Part shown: positions 1-7,042 of the stretch, piece after piece
How the letters are laid out: each line of letters starts with the position of its first letter
How positions within the stretch are numbered: position 1 is the first letter of the stretch
Virus record (IMG/VR): IMGVR_UViG_3300008262_000089
Coordinates: 1-47,486 of that record
Strand: one strand, 5' to 3'
DNA length: 47,486 nt
DNA from: a virus
Notes under the pieces: model-generated
What the model saw: the letters and a program-made list of their open reading frames with translations, nothing else
The model's database searches: none
Told to the model about the DNA's origin: nothing
Translations under genes and position numbers: made by a program

Positions 1-44
1 CAATAAAATTTTGCCATAGTAGTTGGTATGTCGTAAGGAATAAT

Positions 45-689
45 ATGAATGAAATAAACCAAAAAATATATGAAAATTTAGAGTTGTGGCCTGAAGATAC
101 AGATGGCTGGGGAGGAAATGATTCTATTTTTGAAGAAATGATATCTATGTCTTTGCCTTCAGTTGTAGTAGAAATAGGTTCTTGGAAAGGCCAATCAACT
201 ATTAACATGGGCAAAATTTTAAAAAAACTAGGATTGAAACATACCAAGATATATGCCATTGACACATGGTTAGGAGCGACAGAATTTTGGACAACACACA
301 AGGATACTCCAGAAAGAAATCTCCATCTTAAAAATGGTTATCCTCAAATATATTATCAGTTCTTGAGTAATGTTGTTCACAATAATTTACAAGATACGAT
401 TATTCCAATAACAAATACATCAATTACAGGCTTAAAAATATTGAAACACCATGCGATAAAGCCAGAGCTTGTTTACATAGATGCATCTCATGAAGAGGAA
501 GATGTTTACGCAGACTTGAAGTACTCATTTGATATGGTAGAAAAAGGAATTGTTTTTGGTCATGATTATGATTGGTGTGCAGGTGTAAAAAGTGCCGTAG
601 ACAGATTTGCAAATGAGAACAGACTAAGGCTTGAATCTAAAGCAGCTTTTTGGTTTATAAAAAAGTTGAAATATCCACAAAAAAAATAA
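45..689 (+). CDS. class I SAM-dependent methyltransferase (Methyltransf_24-like)
   Basis: A 214-aa protein. The SAM-binding glycine motif EIGSWKGQS lies at residues 43-51, an acidic strand end (AIDTW) near 71-75, and a YIDASHE motif at 144-150, followed by GHDYD at 172-176. This arrangement is typical of the small O-methyltransferases grouped as Methyltransf_24, which act on sugars or secondary metabolites; the substrate cannot be read. An AAGGA Shine-Dalgarno lies 5-6 nt before the ATG. It stands alone on the plus strand beside the microprotein cluster. It probably belongs functionally with the sugar-modifying genes at the other end of the window, which is inference. Confidence 0.8.
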   Translation: MNEINQKIYENLELWPEDTDGWGGNDSIFEEMISMSLPSVVVEIGSWKGQSTINMGKILKKLGLKHTKIYAIDTWLGATEFWTTHKDTPERNLHLKNGYPQIYYQFLSNVVHNNLQDTIIPITNTSITGLKILKHHAIKPELVYIDASHEEEDVYADLKYSFDMVEKGIVFGHDYDWCAGVKSAVDRFANENRLRLESKAAFWFIKKLKYPQKK

Positions 690-726
690 TTTTTTTATGA
701 TCTAAAAATTTGTAGACTTATCGTGG

Positions 727-891
727 TTATTTCTGGAGAGCATTTTTATGTTTCCTTTTCTCTCTATACTGTCTAATTTTGTCTTGATTATTTGCTTCCC
801 ATATTTTTCTTTGTTCACGAAGTTTTTCTTTATTCTTAATTCGCCATGCTAACCTTGCTTCTTCTCTTCTGATTCTACTTTTATATGGCAT
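727..891 (-). CDS. small basic Arg/Lys-rich protein
   Basis: A 54-aa ORF with GGGAG 5 nt before the ATG. The ATG overlaps the stop of the upstream 38-aa ORF (TAATG), indicating translational coupling. The protein is highly basic and helix-forming (repeated RxxR, KEKLREQRK, QYREKRK). It resembles the basic N-terminal segment of many phage HNH endonucleases but has no HNH catalytic part, so it may be a remnant or a free nucleic-acid-binding peptide. Last gene of the minus-strand microprotein chain. Confidence 0.65.
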   Translation of the reverse strand: MPYKSRIRREEARLAWRIKNKEKLREQRKIWEANNQDKIRQYREKRKHKNALQK

Positions 892-1007
892 TACTTCTCC
901 CTTCTTTTAATTTTTCCACAACTAATGTCACAACACAAGAAATAAAGCTGTGACATAACAAATGTCACAGCTACACCTGTCCAAAATCCATCCCAATAAC
1001 TAGACAT
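891..1007 (-). CDS. 38-aa membrane microprotein
   Basis: Starts MSSYWDGFWTGVAV; one hydrophobic segment covers roughly residues 8-26, followed by a Cys pair and a basic tail (KIKRREK), suggesting a single-pass inner-membrane peptide. Its start overlaps the end of the upstream 18-aa ORF and its stop overlaps the next ATG. No clear Shine-Dalgarno of its own is visible, so expression would rely on coupling. Function unknown. Confidence 0.5.
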   Translation of the reverse strand: MSSYWDGFWTGVAVTFVMSQLYFLCCDISCGKIKRREK

Positions 1008-1056
1008 TGTCAGACATAGATTGACGACAACGGTCACATTTCGTTGGATACGGCAT
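1000..1056 (-). CDS. 18-aa CxxC peptide
   Basis: Tiny ORF with a strong AAAAGGAG site 5 nt upstream of the ATG. The peptide contains CDRC, a possible zinc knuckle or redox pair. It overlaps the downstream 38-aa ORF by 8 nt. It is either a real micropeptide or a leader peptide that sets translation of the next gene. Confidence 0.4.
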   Translation of the reverse strand: MPYPTKCDRCRQSMSDNV

Positions 1057-1108
1057 AGAAACTCCTTTTAAAAAACACTTAGGCATAATACTATAAAAAA
1101 TTACTGAA

Positions 1109-1294
1109 TCAAACCCAATCGCTGGAATAAAATCCAAAATTTTTAGATTGTTGAAGTCGTAGATTAGTATTTCTGGCTGAAAAACTTTTCCAAAGATATG
1201 AATACGGCATAAAATGATGGAAGAAACAAGCTATATTGGAACTTGCTTTTTGATGCAATATCCAGCAGCATGATTCTGCATGTAACAACCTCAT
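1109..1294 (-). CDS. Trp/Cys/Phe/Ser-rich microprotein, 61 aa
   Basis: The ATG overlaps the stop of the upstream ORF (ATGA), and GGAG lies about 9 nt before it, inside the upstream gene. Composition is unusual: Cys-Cys-Trp near the start, many Phe/Tyr/Ser, ending SSDWV. The upstream microprotein ends WSDWV, so the two share a C-terminal tag. No recognisable domain; function unknown. Confidence 0.55.
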   Translation of the reverse strand: MRLLHAESCCWILHQKASSNIACFFHHFMPYSYLWKSFSARNTNLRLQQSKNFGFYSSDWV

Positions 1295-1521
1295 ACCCAA
1301 TCGCTCCAACTGTGCTGTTCTTCAAATGAAAATTCTTTCCATACTGTAGATTCGCAAGCACCAAACACTTCACTCCAAGCTTGCCCTGTATTTCTACTAA
1401 CTCTATTGAATCTACTTCCAAAAGCCAAACAACAATATTCATTAGGTCTGAATGTCACACCGAATCTTTGATTTCGGGCGAATACAGAATAAGTGTGTCT
1501 GCATGTGTAATTGAAAATCAC
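1291..1521 (-). CDS. Trp/Cys/Phe-rich microprotein, 76 aa
   Basis: GTG start chosen because GGAGAAG lies 6 nt upstream and the GTGA overlaps the TGA of the preceding ORF. The longer version beginning at 1548 has no such site. Rich in Phe, Arg, Cys, Trp; begins MIFNYTCRHTYSVFAR and ends HSWSDWV, matching the end of the next protein. No known family recognised. Confidence 0.55.
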   Translation of the reverse strand: MIFNYTCRHTYSVFARNQRFGVTFRPNEYCCLAFGSRFNRVSRNTGQAWSEVFGACESTVWKEFSFEEQHSWSDWV

Positions 1522-1703
1522 GGGCTTCTCCACAACATATTGAAGCAATGACTGTCATAAATAAACGGATGACTGAATAATTGGCTTTGAGTTCTGCCGT
1601 CAAAGCTAAGTGCTCTATAAAGTTCACTATTATTTATGTCTTTGAATGAGCAAGCGTTACCTGCTGAAAAAACATCACAATTAAAATTTAAAACCTTTAA
1701 CAT
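1518..1703 (-). CDS. Phe/Ser/Cys-rich microprotein, 61 aa
   Basis: ATG lies inside the end of the upstream gene (overlap of about 23 nt); its stop overlaps the downstream GTG. Begins MLKVLNFNCDVFSAG and ends NMLWRSP. Composition matches its neighbours (Phe, Ser, Asn, Cys, Trp). The Shine-Dalgarno is weak, so the exact start is uncertain. Function unknown. Confidence 0.45.
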   Translation of the reverse strand: MLKVLNFNCDVFSAGNACSFKDINNSELYRALSFDGRTQSQLFSHPFIYDSHCFNMLWRSP

Positions 1704-2007
1704 GACTTTCGTTGAAAACCTTTGATTCAGTTATGCCTGAAGGCCACCATGATCTCGGTTCGGTTGTCCAGTTCAAACTTCTTTTGACTCTTTTATCACC
1801 ATACTTTGACCAATAGTAAAGTATAGTGGATCGATCAGCGTTTGGAAACCTTTCTCTTTGTCTCCATGGTGATGAATACAGAGAAGTAATAAAAACATAA
1901 CTTTTGTGACTTAGATCAACAGTTCTTTTTTGTTCATTCCAACTTGTATTTAATACTGGAGGCTTGTTAGTTGTAAAACCATATACTGAAAATGGAATTT
2001 CTGACAT
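1681..2007 (-). CDS. Trp-rich small protein, paralog of the 45082 gene
   Basis: A 108-aa protein whose ATG overlaps the TGA of the upstream 27-aa ORF (TGATG). Its first 38 residues align with the plus-strand protein at 45082-45354: both carry FSxYG, a KPP segment and the near-identical block KRTVDLSH(K/R)SY. The C-terminal two thirds differ and are Trp/Arg/Ser-rich here (YYWSKYGDKRVKRS, RSWWPSG). Conservation between two distant loci is the best evidence that these aromatic microproteins are real. Function unknown. Confidence 0.7.
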   Translation of the reverse strand: MSEIPFSVYGFTTNKPPVLNTSWNEQKRTVDLSHKSYVFITSLYSSPWRQRERFPNADRSTILYYWSKYGDKRVKRSLNWTTEPRSWWPSGITESKVFNESHVKGFKF

Positions 2008-2090
2008 CACTCTCTCACTTTCTCTGCAACTATATATATCATACCCACTAGTACAGATACAGCGACGAGAAAAGAAAGAGTATTAATCAT
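2007..2090 (-). CDS. 27-aa single-pass membrane microprotein
   Basis: Strong TAGGAG Shine-Dalgarno about 7 nt before the ATG; the stop overlaps the next ATG as TGATG. The sequence is a short hydrophobic helix (residues 5-22) with a charged C-terminus (AEKVRE). The Shine-Dalgarno includes the stop codon of the preceding microprotein. A good candidate for a genuine gene too short for routine annotation. Confidence 0.6.
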   Translation of the reverse strand: MINTLSFLVAVSVLVGMIYIVAEKVRE

Positions 2091-2099
2091 GGTGATCTC

Positions 2100-2297
2100 C
2101 TAAATGTTGCCAGACCAATGTCCCCAGCTGCTATTTAAATTGAACTCATCTCCCCAAGTAAAATGTCTGCTGAAAAAGTATTTGTTAGAAAAACACTCTG
2201 ATTCTAATATAAAATCTCTTTCTGTCCAACAATCAGACCGATTCCAATTATTTTGGAATTGGCAAACATCACTTCGTTGGCCAACTTTAAACAACAT
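2100..2297 (-). CDS. Trp/Phe/Asn-rich microprotein, 65 aa
   Basis: ATG start with a GGA site about 8 nt upstream in the end of the preceding ORF. Contains CWTERDF, a SECFSNKYFFS segment and WGHWSGN. The middle resembles the TECEFIRRYYFSGN stretch of the 46273-46497 microprotein, a weak sign of common origin. Plus-strand ORFs across the same bases lack ribosome-binding sites. Confidence 0.5.
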   Translation of the reverse strand: MLFKVGQRSDVCQFQNNWNRSDCWTERDFILESECFSNKYFFSRHFTWGDEFNLNSSWGHWSGNI

Positions 2298-2299
2298 TT

Positions 2300-2482
2300 T
2301 CAATTTCCAAAAGCAAAAGAACGAGAATTAAACTGTGAGAATAGGACGCTGCCAGTTCTTTCAAAAAAAGCTATTGAAAAACTACTATGGAATTTAAAAC
2401 CATATGAGTATTTATATCTTGCTAACCGTGTGCCAGAATATCTTCTTTCAAATCTGAATGATTTGCTTTCTGGGAAGAACAT
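2300..2482 (-). CDS. Phe/Arg/Ser-rich microprotein, 60 aa
   Basis: Starts MFFPESKSFRFERRY and ends SRSFAFGN, two bases before the next ATG. GAGG lies about 10 nt before the start. It overlaps the end of the upstream ORF by 61 nt in another frame. A plus-strand ORF (2253-2492) also covers this segment and has more ordinary composition, so the coding strand is not certain; the unbroken minus-strand chain favours this reading. Confidence 0.4.
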   Translation of the reverse strand: MFFPESKSFRFERRYSGTRLARYKYSYGFKFHSSFSIAFFERTGSVLFSQFNSRSFAFGN

Positions 2483-2688
2483 AGGCTCATGAACCTCTGG
2501 TATGGAATAAACTTCTGTTCAACGCCATGCCAAATTTCAATTTTGTCGAAGTTTTCTGCTCGGATATTTTCTTTGCTGTCAATCCAGACTTGATTTGGAC
2601 AGCAGCAGCCTTTGGTCACTCTACTTTTTACACCAATCCATGCATGAAATACAGAGTATGAGTTGCATTCTAAACATTTAACTACCAT
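2422..2688 (-). CDS. small Cys-rich (possible zinc-binding) protein
   Basis: 88 aa from the ATG. An N-terminal CLEC pair and a CCCPN cluster about 25 residues later could form a zinc ribbon. Trp-containing segments follow (HAWIGV, EIWHGV). First of the W/C-rich genes downstream of the 68-aa coiled-coil gene. The start could also be the TTG at 2709. Confidence 0.45.
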   Translation of the reverse strand: MVVKCLECNSYSVFHAWIGVKSRVTKGCCCPNQVWIDSKENIRAENFDKIEIWHGVEQKFIPYQRFMSLCSSQKANHSDLKEDILAHG

Positions 2689-2720
2689 CACCCAATCTCT
2701 GCTGCCCAAAATATTTCAAG

Positions 2721-2738
2721 ACACATTAGGAAATGTGT
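2721..2738 (-). terminator. weak hairpin between small genes
   Basis: A 7-bp inverted repeat (ACACATT / AATGTGT, 4-nt loop) between the 68-aa and 88-aa genes. There is no long U run. The same stretch reads on the minus strand as TTGACT-17 nt-TAATGT, a possible promoter for the microprotein chain. Either role is tentative. Confidence 0.25.
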
Positions 2739-2765
2739 TTACGAAAGTCAAATAATTACATGACT

Positions 2766-2972
2766 TTATTTGGGTTTTGAATTTTCTTTTTGCCAAGCTT
2801 CAAAGGCAGCAGAAAGAGCAAGGGCTTCGTCATCAATTTTTTTCATCTGGAGTTTGTGATCCTCCAAAAGTTTTTTGAGTTCTGCGCTGGCTTTTTTCTT
2901 AGCCTCATGAAGTTGTGAAATTTTTTGGGAAAATTCAACAAACTTGTCAGATAGTAAAAGTTCTGGGTTCAT
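2766..2972 (-). CDS. small charged coiled-coil protein, 68 aa
   Basis: ATG at 2972 lies 5 nt after the nuclease gene stop; upstream in-frame codons overlap that gene and were not used. The protein is a Lys/Glu/Leu-rich helix (SQKISQLHEAKKKASAELKK) with a heptad-like pattern, probably a coiled coil. Cotranscribed with the nuclease gene. Function unknown. Confidence 0.6.
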   Translation of the reverse strand: MNPELLLSDKFVEFSQKISQLHEAKKKASAELKKLLEDHKLQMKKIDDEALALSAAFEAWQKENSKPK

Positions 2973-2976
2973 AATT

Positions 2977-3504
2977 TTAAATGAGTAAAGGTTGATATTT
3001 TTCTTTAAATTGAGAAAAATCGAGGAGATCACTATAAAGCATATTCCAGCAATCTGCTTTTACTACGAAATTATTGCTGCCATCAACTTGTCCCTTTTTC
3101 AAGAATCTCGCTTCTTTCATATATTCTTTTTTGTCGTAGTATCCCATAATATAAACAGAAATAGGAAGCAACATATCTTGTGGCCAAAGTACTCTTGTAA
3201 AAACATAATATTTACAATTTTGTTTAGTATTGAAATTGGCAATACTTGCTTCATGGTATGACTGTGGAATGACAGATGTTTTCTTGGCTTTTACATCTAA
3301 AGATATACTATTGTATGTTATGTCATAGTTGTATGTGTTATTTCTTTGAGATTCGATTTTGAGATACGATTTTACTGCCTCTTCTCCAACAAAGCCTGTA
3401 AAGTTGCCTTTACCTCTTAGGATAGAGTTTTTGCATTCTCCCAAAGATATGGAATCCTTGTAGGCACGAAGAACCATATCCTTGGTAAGCTTAATATTTA
3501 TCAT
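2977..3504 (-). CDS. PD-(D/E)XK-like endonuclease
   Basis: 175 aa. Residues fitting the restriction-endonuclease core are E41/E42 (FVGEEAV), D61 (NYDI) and D70-x-K72 (SLDVKAKK). They are followed by a strand-rich half with NTKQNCKYYVFTRVL and a late ARFLKKGxVD(G) segment, as seen in many phage proteins of this fold. Such enzymes cut or repair DNA; the target is unknown. GAGGA lies 6 nt before the ATG. A sigma70-like promoter (3523-3550) drives it away from the neighbouring plus-strand gene. Confidence 0.6.
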   Translation of the reverse strand: MINIKLTKDMVLRAYKDSISLGECKNSILRGKGNFTGFVGEEAVKSYLKIESQRNNTYNYDITYNSISLDVKAKKTSVIPQSYHEASIANFNTKQNCKYYVFTRVLWPQDMLLPISVYIMGYYDKKEYMKEARFLKKGQVDGSNNFVVKADCWNMLYSDLLDFSQFKEKYQPLLI

Positions 3505-3522
3505 ATTTTTCCTCTTTGTTAC

Positions 3523-3550
3523 ATTTTAACGGTAAAACCATTTGTAGCAA
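3523..3550 (-). promoter_or_regulatory. sigma70-like promoter for the nuclease operon
   Basis: Minus strand: TTGCTA, 16-nt spacer, TAAAAT, just upstream of the nuclease gene. Nine bases separate it from the divergent plus-strand promoter at 3559. Confidence 0.35.
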
Positions 3551-3558
3551 ATTTATGG

Positions 3559-3587
3559 TTGTCGTTTTTTATTGTGTCCCGTATAAG
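3559..3587 (+). promoter_or_regulatory. sigma70-like promoter
   Basis: TTGTCG, 17-nt spacer containing a T6 run and ending CCCG, then TATAAG. The layout (T-run then CCCG(G) before the -10) is shared with the promoter at 5984-6012. It precedes the 402-aa gene. Confidence 0.5.
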
Positions 3588-3627
3588 ATAAGGATGTAAA
3601 TGGAGGATTGTACAAGGAGGAATCACC

Positions 3628-4836
3628 ATGAATCGCAACAAAATTCAAAAAAAGAAAGAAAGAGAAGAAAGGCTTCGTAAACAAAAGCACTTTGAATCAG
3701 TTAGAGGTTTATATCCTCAATTTTCATTTGTAAACGAACATATCTGTGATAGAGACTATGTAGATATTGTTAAAAAAGCTGTAAAAGATATCAACTTTCA
3801 GACCTTCAAATTCCATGATGCACATGATGACATATATCACGAATTCTTGAAGAATATTGTCAAGTTTGGGTTCAAGCCAGCTTTTTTCATGGCAGCTGGG
3901 ATAGAGGAATTTGCTCATAAAATTTCCCGAATGGATGTAAAAAAGGGCACTCAATTCTTAATGAGTGAGGAGCCTGAAGTTGTTGAATTCAATAAAAGGG
4001 CATCCAATTTCGCAAGCCAGCATGAAAAGTTGCTACTTGCTATTGGAGATAATATACTTTTTTCTAAAGGCAAGGATGGTCTTTTCAAGTATTGGCCAAA
4101 TCAAGGTTTCAGACTGTGCTTTGTTGACAATAAAATTTGTTTTGTATTTCAAAGGATTAATAAAATAGAGTCTGATGGTAGTACATGCTATCAGTATATG
4201 ATACCCAATAAAATCAAATGGCACAGTAAAGAGTACGATATGGTTTTCACTCATCATGCCATGAGCCGGATTATTCAAAGATTTTCGAATAGGGGTAAAA
4301 GTTCATATTGTAGTTTCATCTTACTTTATGAATTCTTTAATAATTTGAAATACAATCTAGCATTTCATGCTGGAGGTCGGAGATTCATTCAATTTTATTT
4401 CCCAGTATTTAGCAAACTTTTACCAGTTGTGAAAAATATTGTAGAGAAAGAGCCTGAGTTGAAGTCGATTCATGGCAATGTTATTCCTAATACCGAAAAA
4501 CGAGATGTGTATGTGAAATGCTTCTCTTCACCCATGGACTTCAAAGATAATATTGCAACCATCATCACAGCATTATTGCCGGGATATCACCCCACTCCTG
4601 AATCTTACATGTATTCGTCTCCGGGCATCAAAAACATGAAGGAAAAAGACAGGTTTAGGCACCTCTATTTTTCAGAGGTTGATATTACATCTGATGATTA
4701 TGTTGATGCTTTTCAGTTTTTCCACAATAATGGAATTCAACAAGTATTCGTTGAGAAATCAGTAAAAGAAACCAACCCGTTCAGAATTCGTAATTATTTC
4801 GATAACGAAAATATGATTTACGACAAATTAAATTAA
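3628..4836 (+). CDS. hypothetical protein, 402 aa
   Basis: Starts MNRNKIQKKKEREERLRKQ, a strongly basic N-terminal helix. AAGGAGG lies before the ATG. The centre has FTHHAMSRIIQRF, a His-x-x-x-x-Arg arrangement that recalls short toxin or RNase-like motifs but is not enough for a call. The remainder is aromatic-rich and soluble with no membrane segment. It has its own promoter at 3559-3587. I do not recognise the family. Confidence 0.6.
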   Translation: MNRNKIQKKKEREERLRKQKHFESVRGLYPQFSFVNEHICDRDYVDIVKKAVKDINFQTFKFHDAHDDIYHEFLKNIVKFGFKPAFFMAAGIEEFAHKISRMDVKKGTQFLMSEEPEVVEFNKRASNFASQHEKLLLAIGDNILFSKGKDGLFKYWPNQGFRLCFVDNKICFVFQRINKIESDGSTCYQYMIPNKIKWHSKEYDMVFTHHAMSRIIQRFSNRGKSSYCSFILLYEFFNNLKYNLAFHAGGRRFIQFYFPVFSKLLPVVKNIVEKEPELKSIHGNVIPNTEKRDVYVKCFSSPMDFKDNIATIITALLPGYHPTPESYMYSSPGIKNMKEKDRFRHLYFSEVDITSDDYVDAFQFFHNNGIQQVFVEKSVKETNPFRIRNYFDNENMIYDKLN

Positions 4837-4896
4837 TTTTTTTGTTGTAAATATTGATTTTTCTTTTATGATTGCTTTCCCAACTGGAGGCAATAC

Positions 4897-5109
4897 ATGA
4901 ATAATTCCAAAAATGGTCATGAAAAACTTTTCAAAGTTATCATGAATAGAAAAGTAATTTCAAAGTTTAATTATCAAGAACTCGAAGAGTTGAACTTTGC
5001 GTTAAGTGACAGAATATCTAAAGTCACAAAAAAATCAGATGATGTCAGATATGTCAAATTCATAAATAAGCTTTTGAGTAAAATACGCAAAAAGATTGAG
5101 TCGTATTAA
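4897..5109 (+). CDS. small helical protein, 70 aa
   Basis: GGAGG lies 7 nt upstream of the ATG. Lys/Asn/Leu-rich, predicted mostly helical, basic, no domain recognised. Followed directly by the bidirectional terminator at 5112-5147. Confidence 0.6.
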   Translation: MNNSKNGHEKLFKVIMNRKVISKFNYQELEELNFALSDRISKVTKKSDDVRYVKFINKLLSKIRKKIESY

Positions 5110-5111
5110 TA

Positions 5112-5147
5112 AAAAAAGGGGAAGGACAGTAGTCCTTCCCCTTTTTT
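5112..5147. terminator. bidirectional intrinsic terminator
   Basis: A6 - GGGGAAGGAC - AGTA loop - GTCCTTCCCC - T6: a perfect 10-bp GC-rich stem flanked by A and T runs, so it can work for both converging transcripts (4897-5109 plus and 5166-5411 minus). Confidence 0.9.
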
Positions 5148-5165
5148 AGATTGTGCCCTTAGCAA

Positions 5166-5411
5166 TCAGGGGGTTACGATGAATACACCACCTGCACCAT
5201 TTGAAATGTCGGTGAGTGTTTGGAAACCATCGTTGAAAGTTGCGCCGTCATTGAGTTCCCAAACCATGCGTTGTTGTAGGTCAGAAGTATTTACAACTTC
5301 GATATAACCTGTGCGCTGAGCGGAAACACCGTTGCTGACGCTTGTGTCTAGTGAGCCCTCTGTTCCTAGGTTGACTAGGCTAGGGGTCAATTTTAGTAAA
5401 TAATTAGCCAT
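5166..5411 (-). CDS. small putative virion protein, 81 aa
   Basis: Ser/Thr/Gly/Val-rich beta-type composition without Cys (NLGTEGSLDTSVSNG, GGVFIVTP), as expected for a small structural or decoration protein. AAGGAG lies 8 nt upstream. A late-type box (ATAAATAAT on the minus strand, 5454-5462) sits about 45 nt upstream, as for other virion genes here. No family recognised. Confidence 0.6.
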   Translation of the reverse strand: MANYLLKLTPSLVNLGTEGSLDTSVSNGVSAQRTGYIEVVNTSDLQQRMVWELNDGATFNDGFQTLTDISNGAGGVFIVTP

Positions 5412-5453
5412 TAAATATCTCCTTGTATAAAGACATGCATGCCATTAGGCAAC

Positions 5454-5462
5454 ATTATTTAT
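5454..5462 (-). promoter_or_regulatory. late-promoter-like box
   Basis: ATAAATAAT on the minus strand, close to the T4 late consensus TATAAATA; precedes the 81-aa virion-like gene. Confidence 0.4.
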
Positions 5463-5480
5463 GCAGAAAACAATCATTTT

Positions 5481-5951
5481 TCAAAACTTACTAGTTAAAA
5501 TAACAGTACAGTAATTGTTAAAAACCGCAACACCAATATAATAAAAGTTATCACTTAGTAGCGTATTCCTTCCAATCGTATCAGAAAGAATGTTTCGTAT
5601 TAAGTTTTCAGTATTACATTCATGATAAGAATGTGCTGGAATTAGGTACATATTCTTGCAAAAAATGTTGTTTTTATGCAGTCTATAACTCAACTGCAAT
5701 CCTTTCATATCATACATGATACGATTAGACTTGGCCATCTCAAAAGAATATTCAGTAGCAATTTTTTCAAGGCTGCTGTTGTGTATAAATGGTATTAAAC
5801 TATTCTTATTTCTGAATATGTTTAGAGATTTCTCGATGTAAATGCTGCTTGATTTGTTATCTGGATTTGGTATTATTTCTTTAGATGGACTGATAGATTT
5901 TTTTATAGCATTTAAAAAGTTAAGTATTAACATTTTAATTTTTTCTATCAT
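5481..5951 (-). CDS. CAP (SCP/PR1) domain protein
   Basis: 156 aa. A hydrophobic stretch at residues 7-16 may anchor or export it. The CAP pattern is visible: INIFRNKNSLIPF-type helix (here LNIFRNK), the SLEKIATEYSFEMAK helix, NLIRNILSDTIGRNTLLSD, then YYIGVAVFNNYCTVIL strands. The usual His pair is only partly conserved (AHSYHE present), so activity is unclear. CAP proteins are usually secreted and bind lipids or act in cell-surface interactions. GGGGG lies 5 nt before the ATG. Unusual for a phage. Confidence 0.6.
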   Translation of the reverse strand: MIEKIKMLILNFLNAIKKSISPSKEIIPNPDNKSSSIYIEKSLNIFRNKNSLIPFIHNSSLEKIATEYSFEMAKSNRIMYDMKGLQLSYRLHKNNIFCKNMYLIPAHSYHECNTENLIRNILSDTIGRNTLLSDNFYYIGVAVFNNYCTVILTSKF

Positions 5952-5983
5952 TTTTGCCCCCTAATTTTTTATTTAGTCCTCTG

Positions 5984-6012
5984 TAGTCGCAAATATTTTT
6001 TCCCGGTATATT
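5984..6012 (+). promoter_or_regulatory. sigma70-like promoter
   Basis: TAGTCG, 17-nt spacer with a T6 run and CCCGG, TATATT; very similar in layout to 3559-3587. Precedes the 111-aa gene. Confidence 0.45.
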
Positions 6013-6046
6013 GTCTCAGAGAACATTAAAAACTAGGAGGAACAAT

Positions 6047-6382
6047 ATGAGTGCAAGCAGCGCAATTTTTGATGAGTTGGAATTTGGTTCGAAACCCTAC
6101 AAAGAGATGTCTCTTGACATAAAAAAATGTGACTATCTAGAAAAGGCAAAGCTGGAGGTTAAAGCTTTTAAGCAGCAATTGATAAGAACTTTTGGTCAAG
6201 TTGAAAACACAAAATTTGTCATCAGAAAGTATAAAAAAAGTGGAGTAACATTTTATGGCGTATGTCTGGTCTATAGCGTCAATGATTGGGATGCTATGAA
6301 TTTTGCTTTCGGAGTGGAAGATAGAATTCCAGATTTTTGGGACGATGAATCTTTGAAGAATTTGAAACTTAATGATTTTTAG
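6047..6382 (+). CDS. hypothetical protein, 111 aa
   Basis: The ATG at 6047 is preceded by AGGAGG at 7-nt spacing; the longer reading from 6011 has no site. A mixed alpha/beta soluble protein (helix to residue 60, then strand-like FVIRKYKKSGVTFYGVCLVYSV). No known domain. Its stop overlaps the stop of the converging gene by four bases. Confidence 0.6.
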   Translation: MSASSAIFDELEFGSKPYKEMSLDIKKCDYLEKAKLEVKAFKQQLIRTFGQVENTKFVIRKYKKSGVTFYGVCLVYSVNDWDAMNFAFGVEDRIPDFWDDESLKNLKLNDF

Positions 6383-6978
6383 ATTTTTCTTACAAATTTG
6401 TTGTTGTCCCTGACATAGTGCAACACATTTTCGTAGGGAATTCTAACAAAATCTTCGATTGCACTACCTTTGTTGATACCAGAGCAGCAGAATTTTCTTA
6501 CTCTGTGACAACCATGCTCTGGCATCACGAAGTTAGCACTTGCTGGTACGCTACGATGGCCCATGTATTCCTCACCACAAGATTCCATGGCCATTGAAGC
6601 GTATTTCATAGGAATCAATAAGAATTCGGATAAGTCTTCTTTCCCCATGAAGTAAAAGCCTTTACCGCTAGTTATCTTCGCATACTTATATTTTCTAGCT
6701 GGTACATCTATTCCTTCATAAATGTAGTGCCAATGTTTATCGCTTTTTATTTCTGCTTCAACAAATACAGTCATATCTCTATCAGAAAAATATACTCGCA
6801 AGTCTGGTTGCTGAAATAATCTTCTCCCCAACTCATCTAAATCATTGCACTCTACTTTAGCCCCTTGGCTGGAAAAATAAAGTGTTGCAAATCTTTTGCC
6901 TTTTTCATCAAAAACATCGTTTCTTTCACGATTGAATTTGCCTGAGATGATTCCATTCCTAAAATATGTTGTCACCAT
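6379..6978 (-). CDS. hypothetical protein, 199 aa
   Basis: GGAG lies 6 nt before the ATG. Strand-rich N-terminal half with RVYFSDRDMTVFVEAE, where acidic residues at strand ends could suggest a nuclease-like core, but a full motif set is not visible. C-terminal half contains Cys and His (CGEEYMGHRS, EHGCHRVRKFCCSG) that may bind metal. Family not recognised. Confidence 0.6.
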   Translation of the reverse strand: MVTTYFRNGIISGKFNRERNDVFDEKGKRFATLYFSSQGAKVECNDLDELGRRLFQQPDLRVYFSDRDMTVFVEAEIKSDKHWHYIYEGIDVPARKYKYAKITSGKGFYFMGKEDLSEFLLIPMKYASMAMESCGEEYMGHRSVPASANFVMPEHGCHRVRKFCCSGINKGSAIEDFVRIPYENVLHYVRDNNKFVRKI

Positions 6979-7042
6979 TAATTCTCCAGACGATTTACTA
7001 TTTTATTTCTAGCAGGCTCAAAATTCAAGAAAGGGGCACAAA

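Noticed and set aside
1-44. End of an upstream gene at the left edge
   Set aside because: Short open frames end at TAG 17-19, but too few codons are visible to support a partial gene.
2104-2492. Two plus-strand ORFs (75 and 79 codons) across the microprotein cluster
   Set aside because: No Shine-Dalgarno, isolated on a strand opposite to the coupled chain. The 2253 ORF has ordinary protein composition, so it is kept as a minor alternative in the 2300-2482 entry rather than as a feature.
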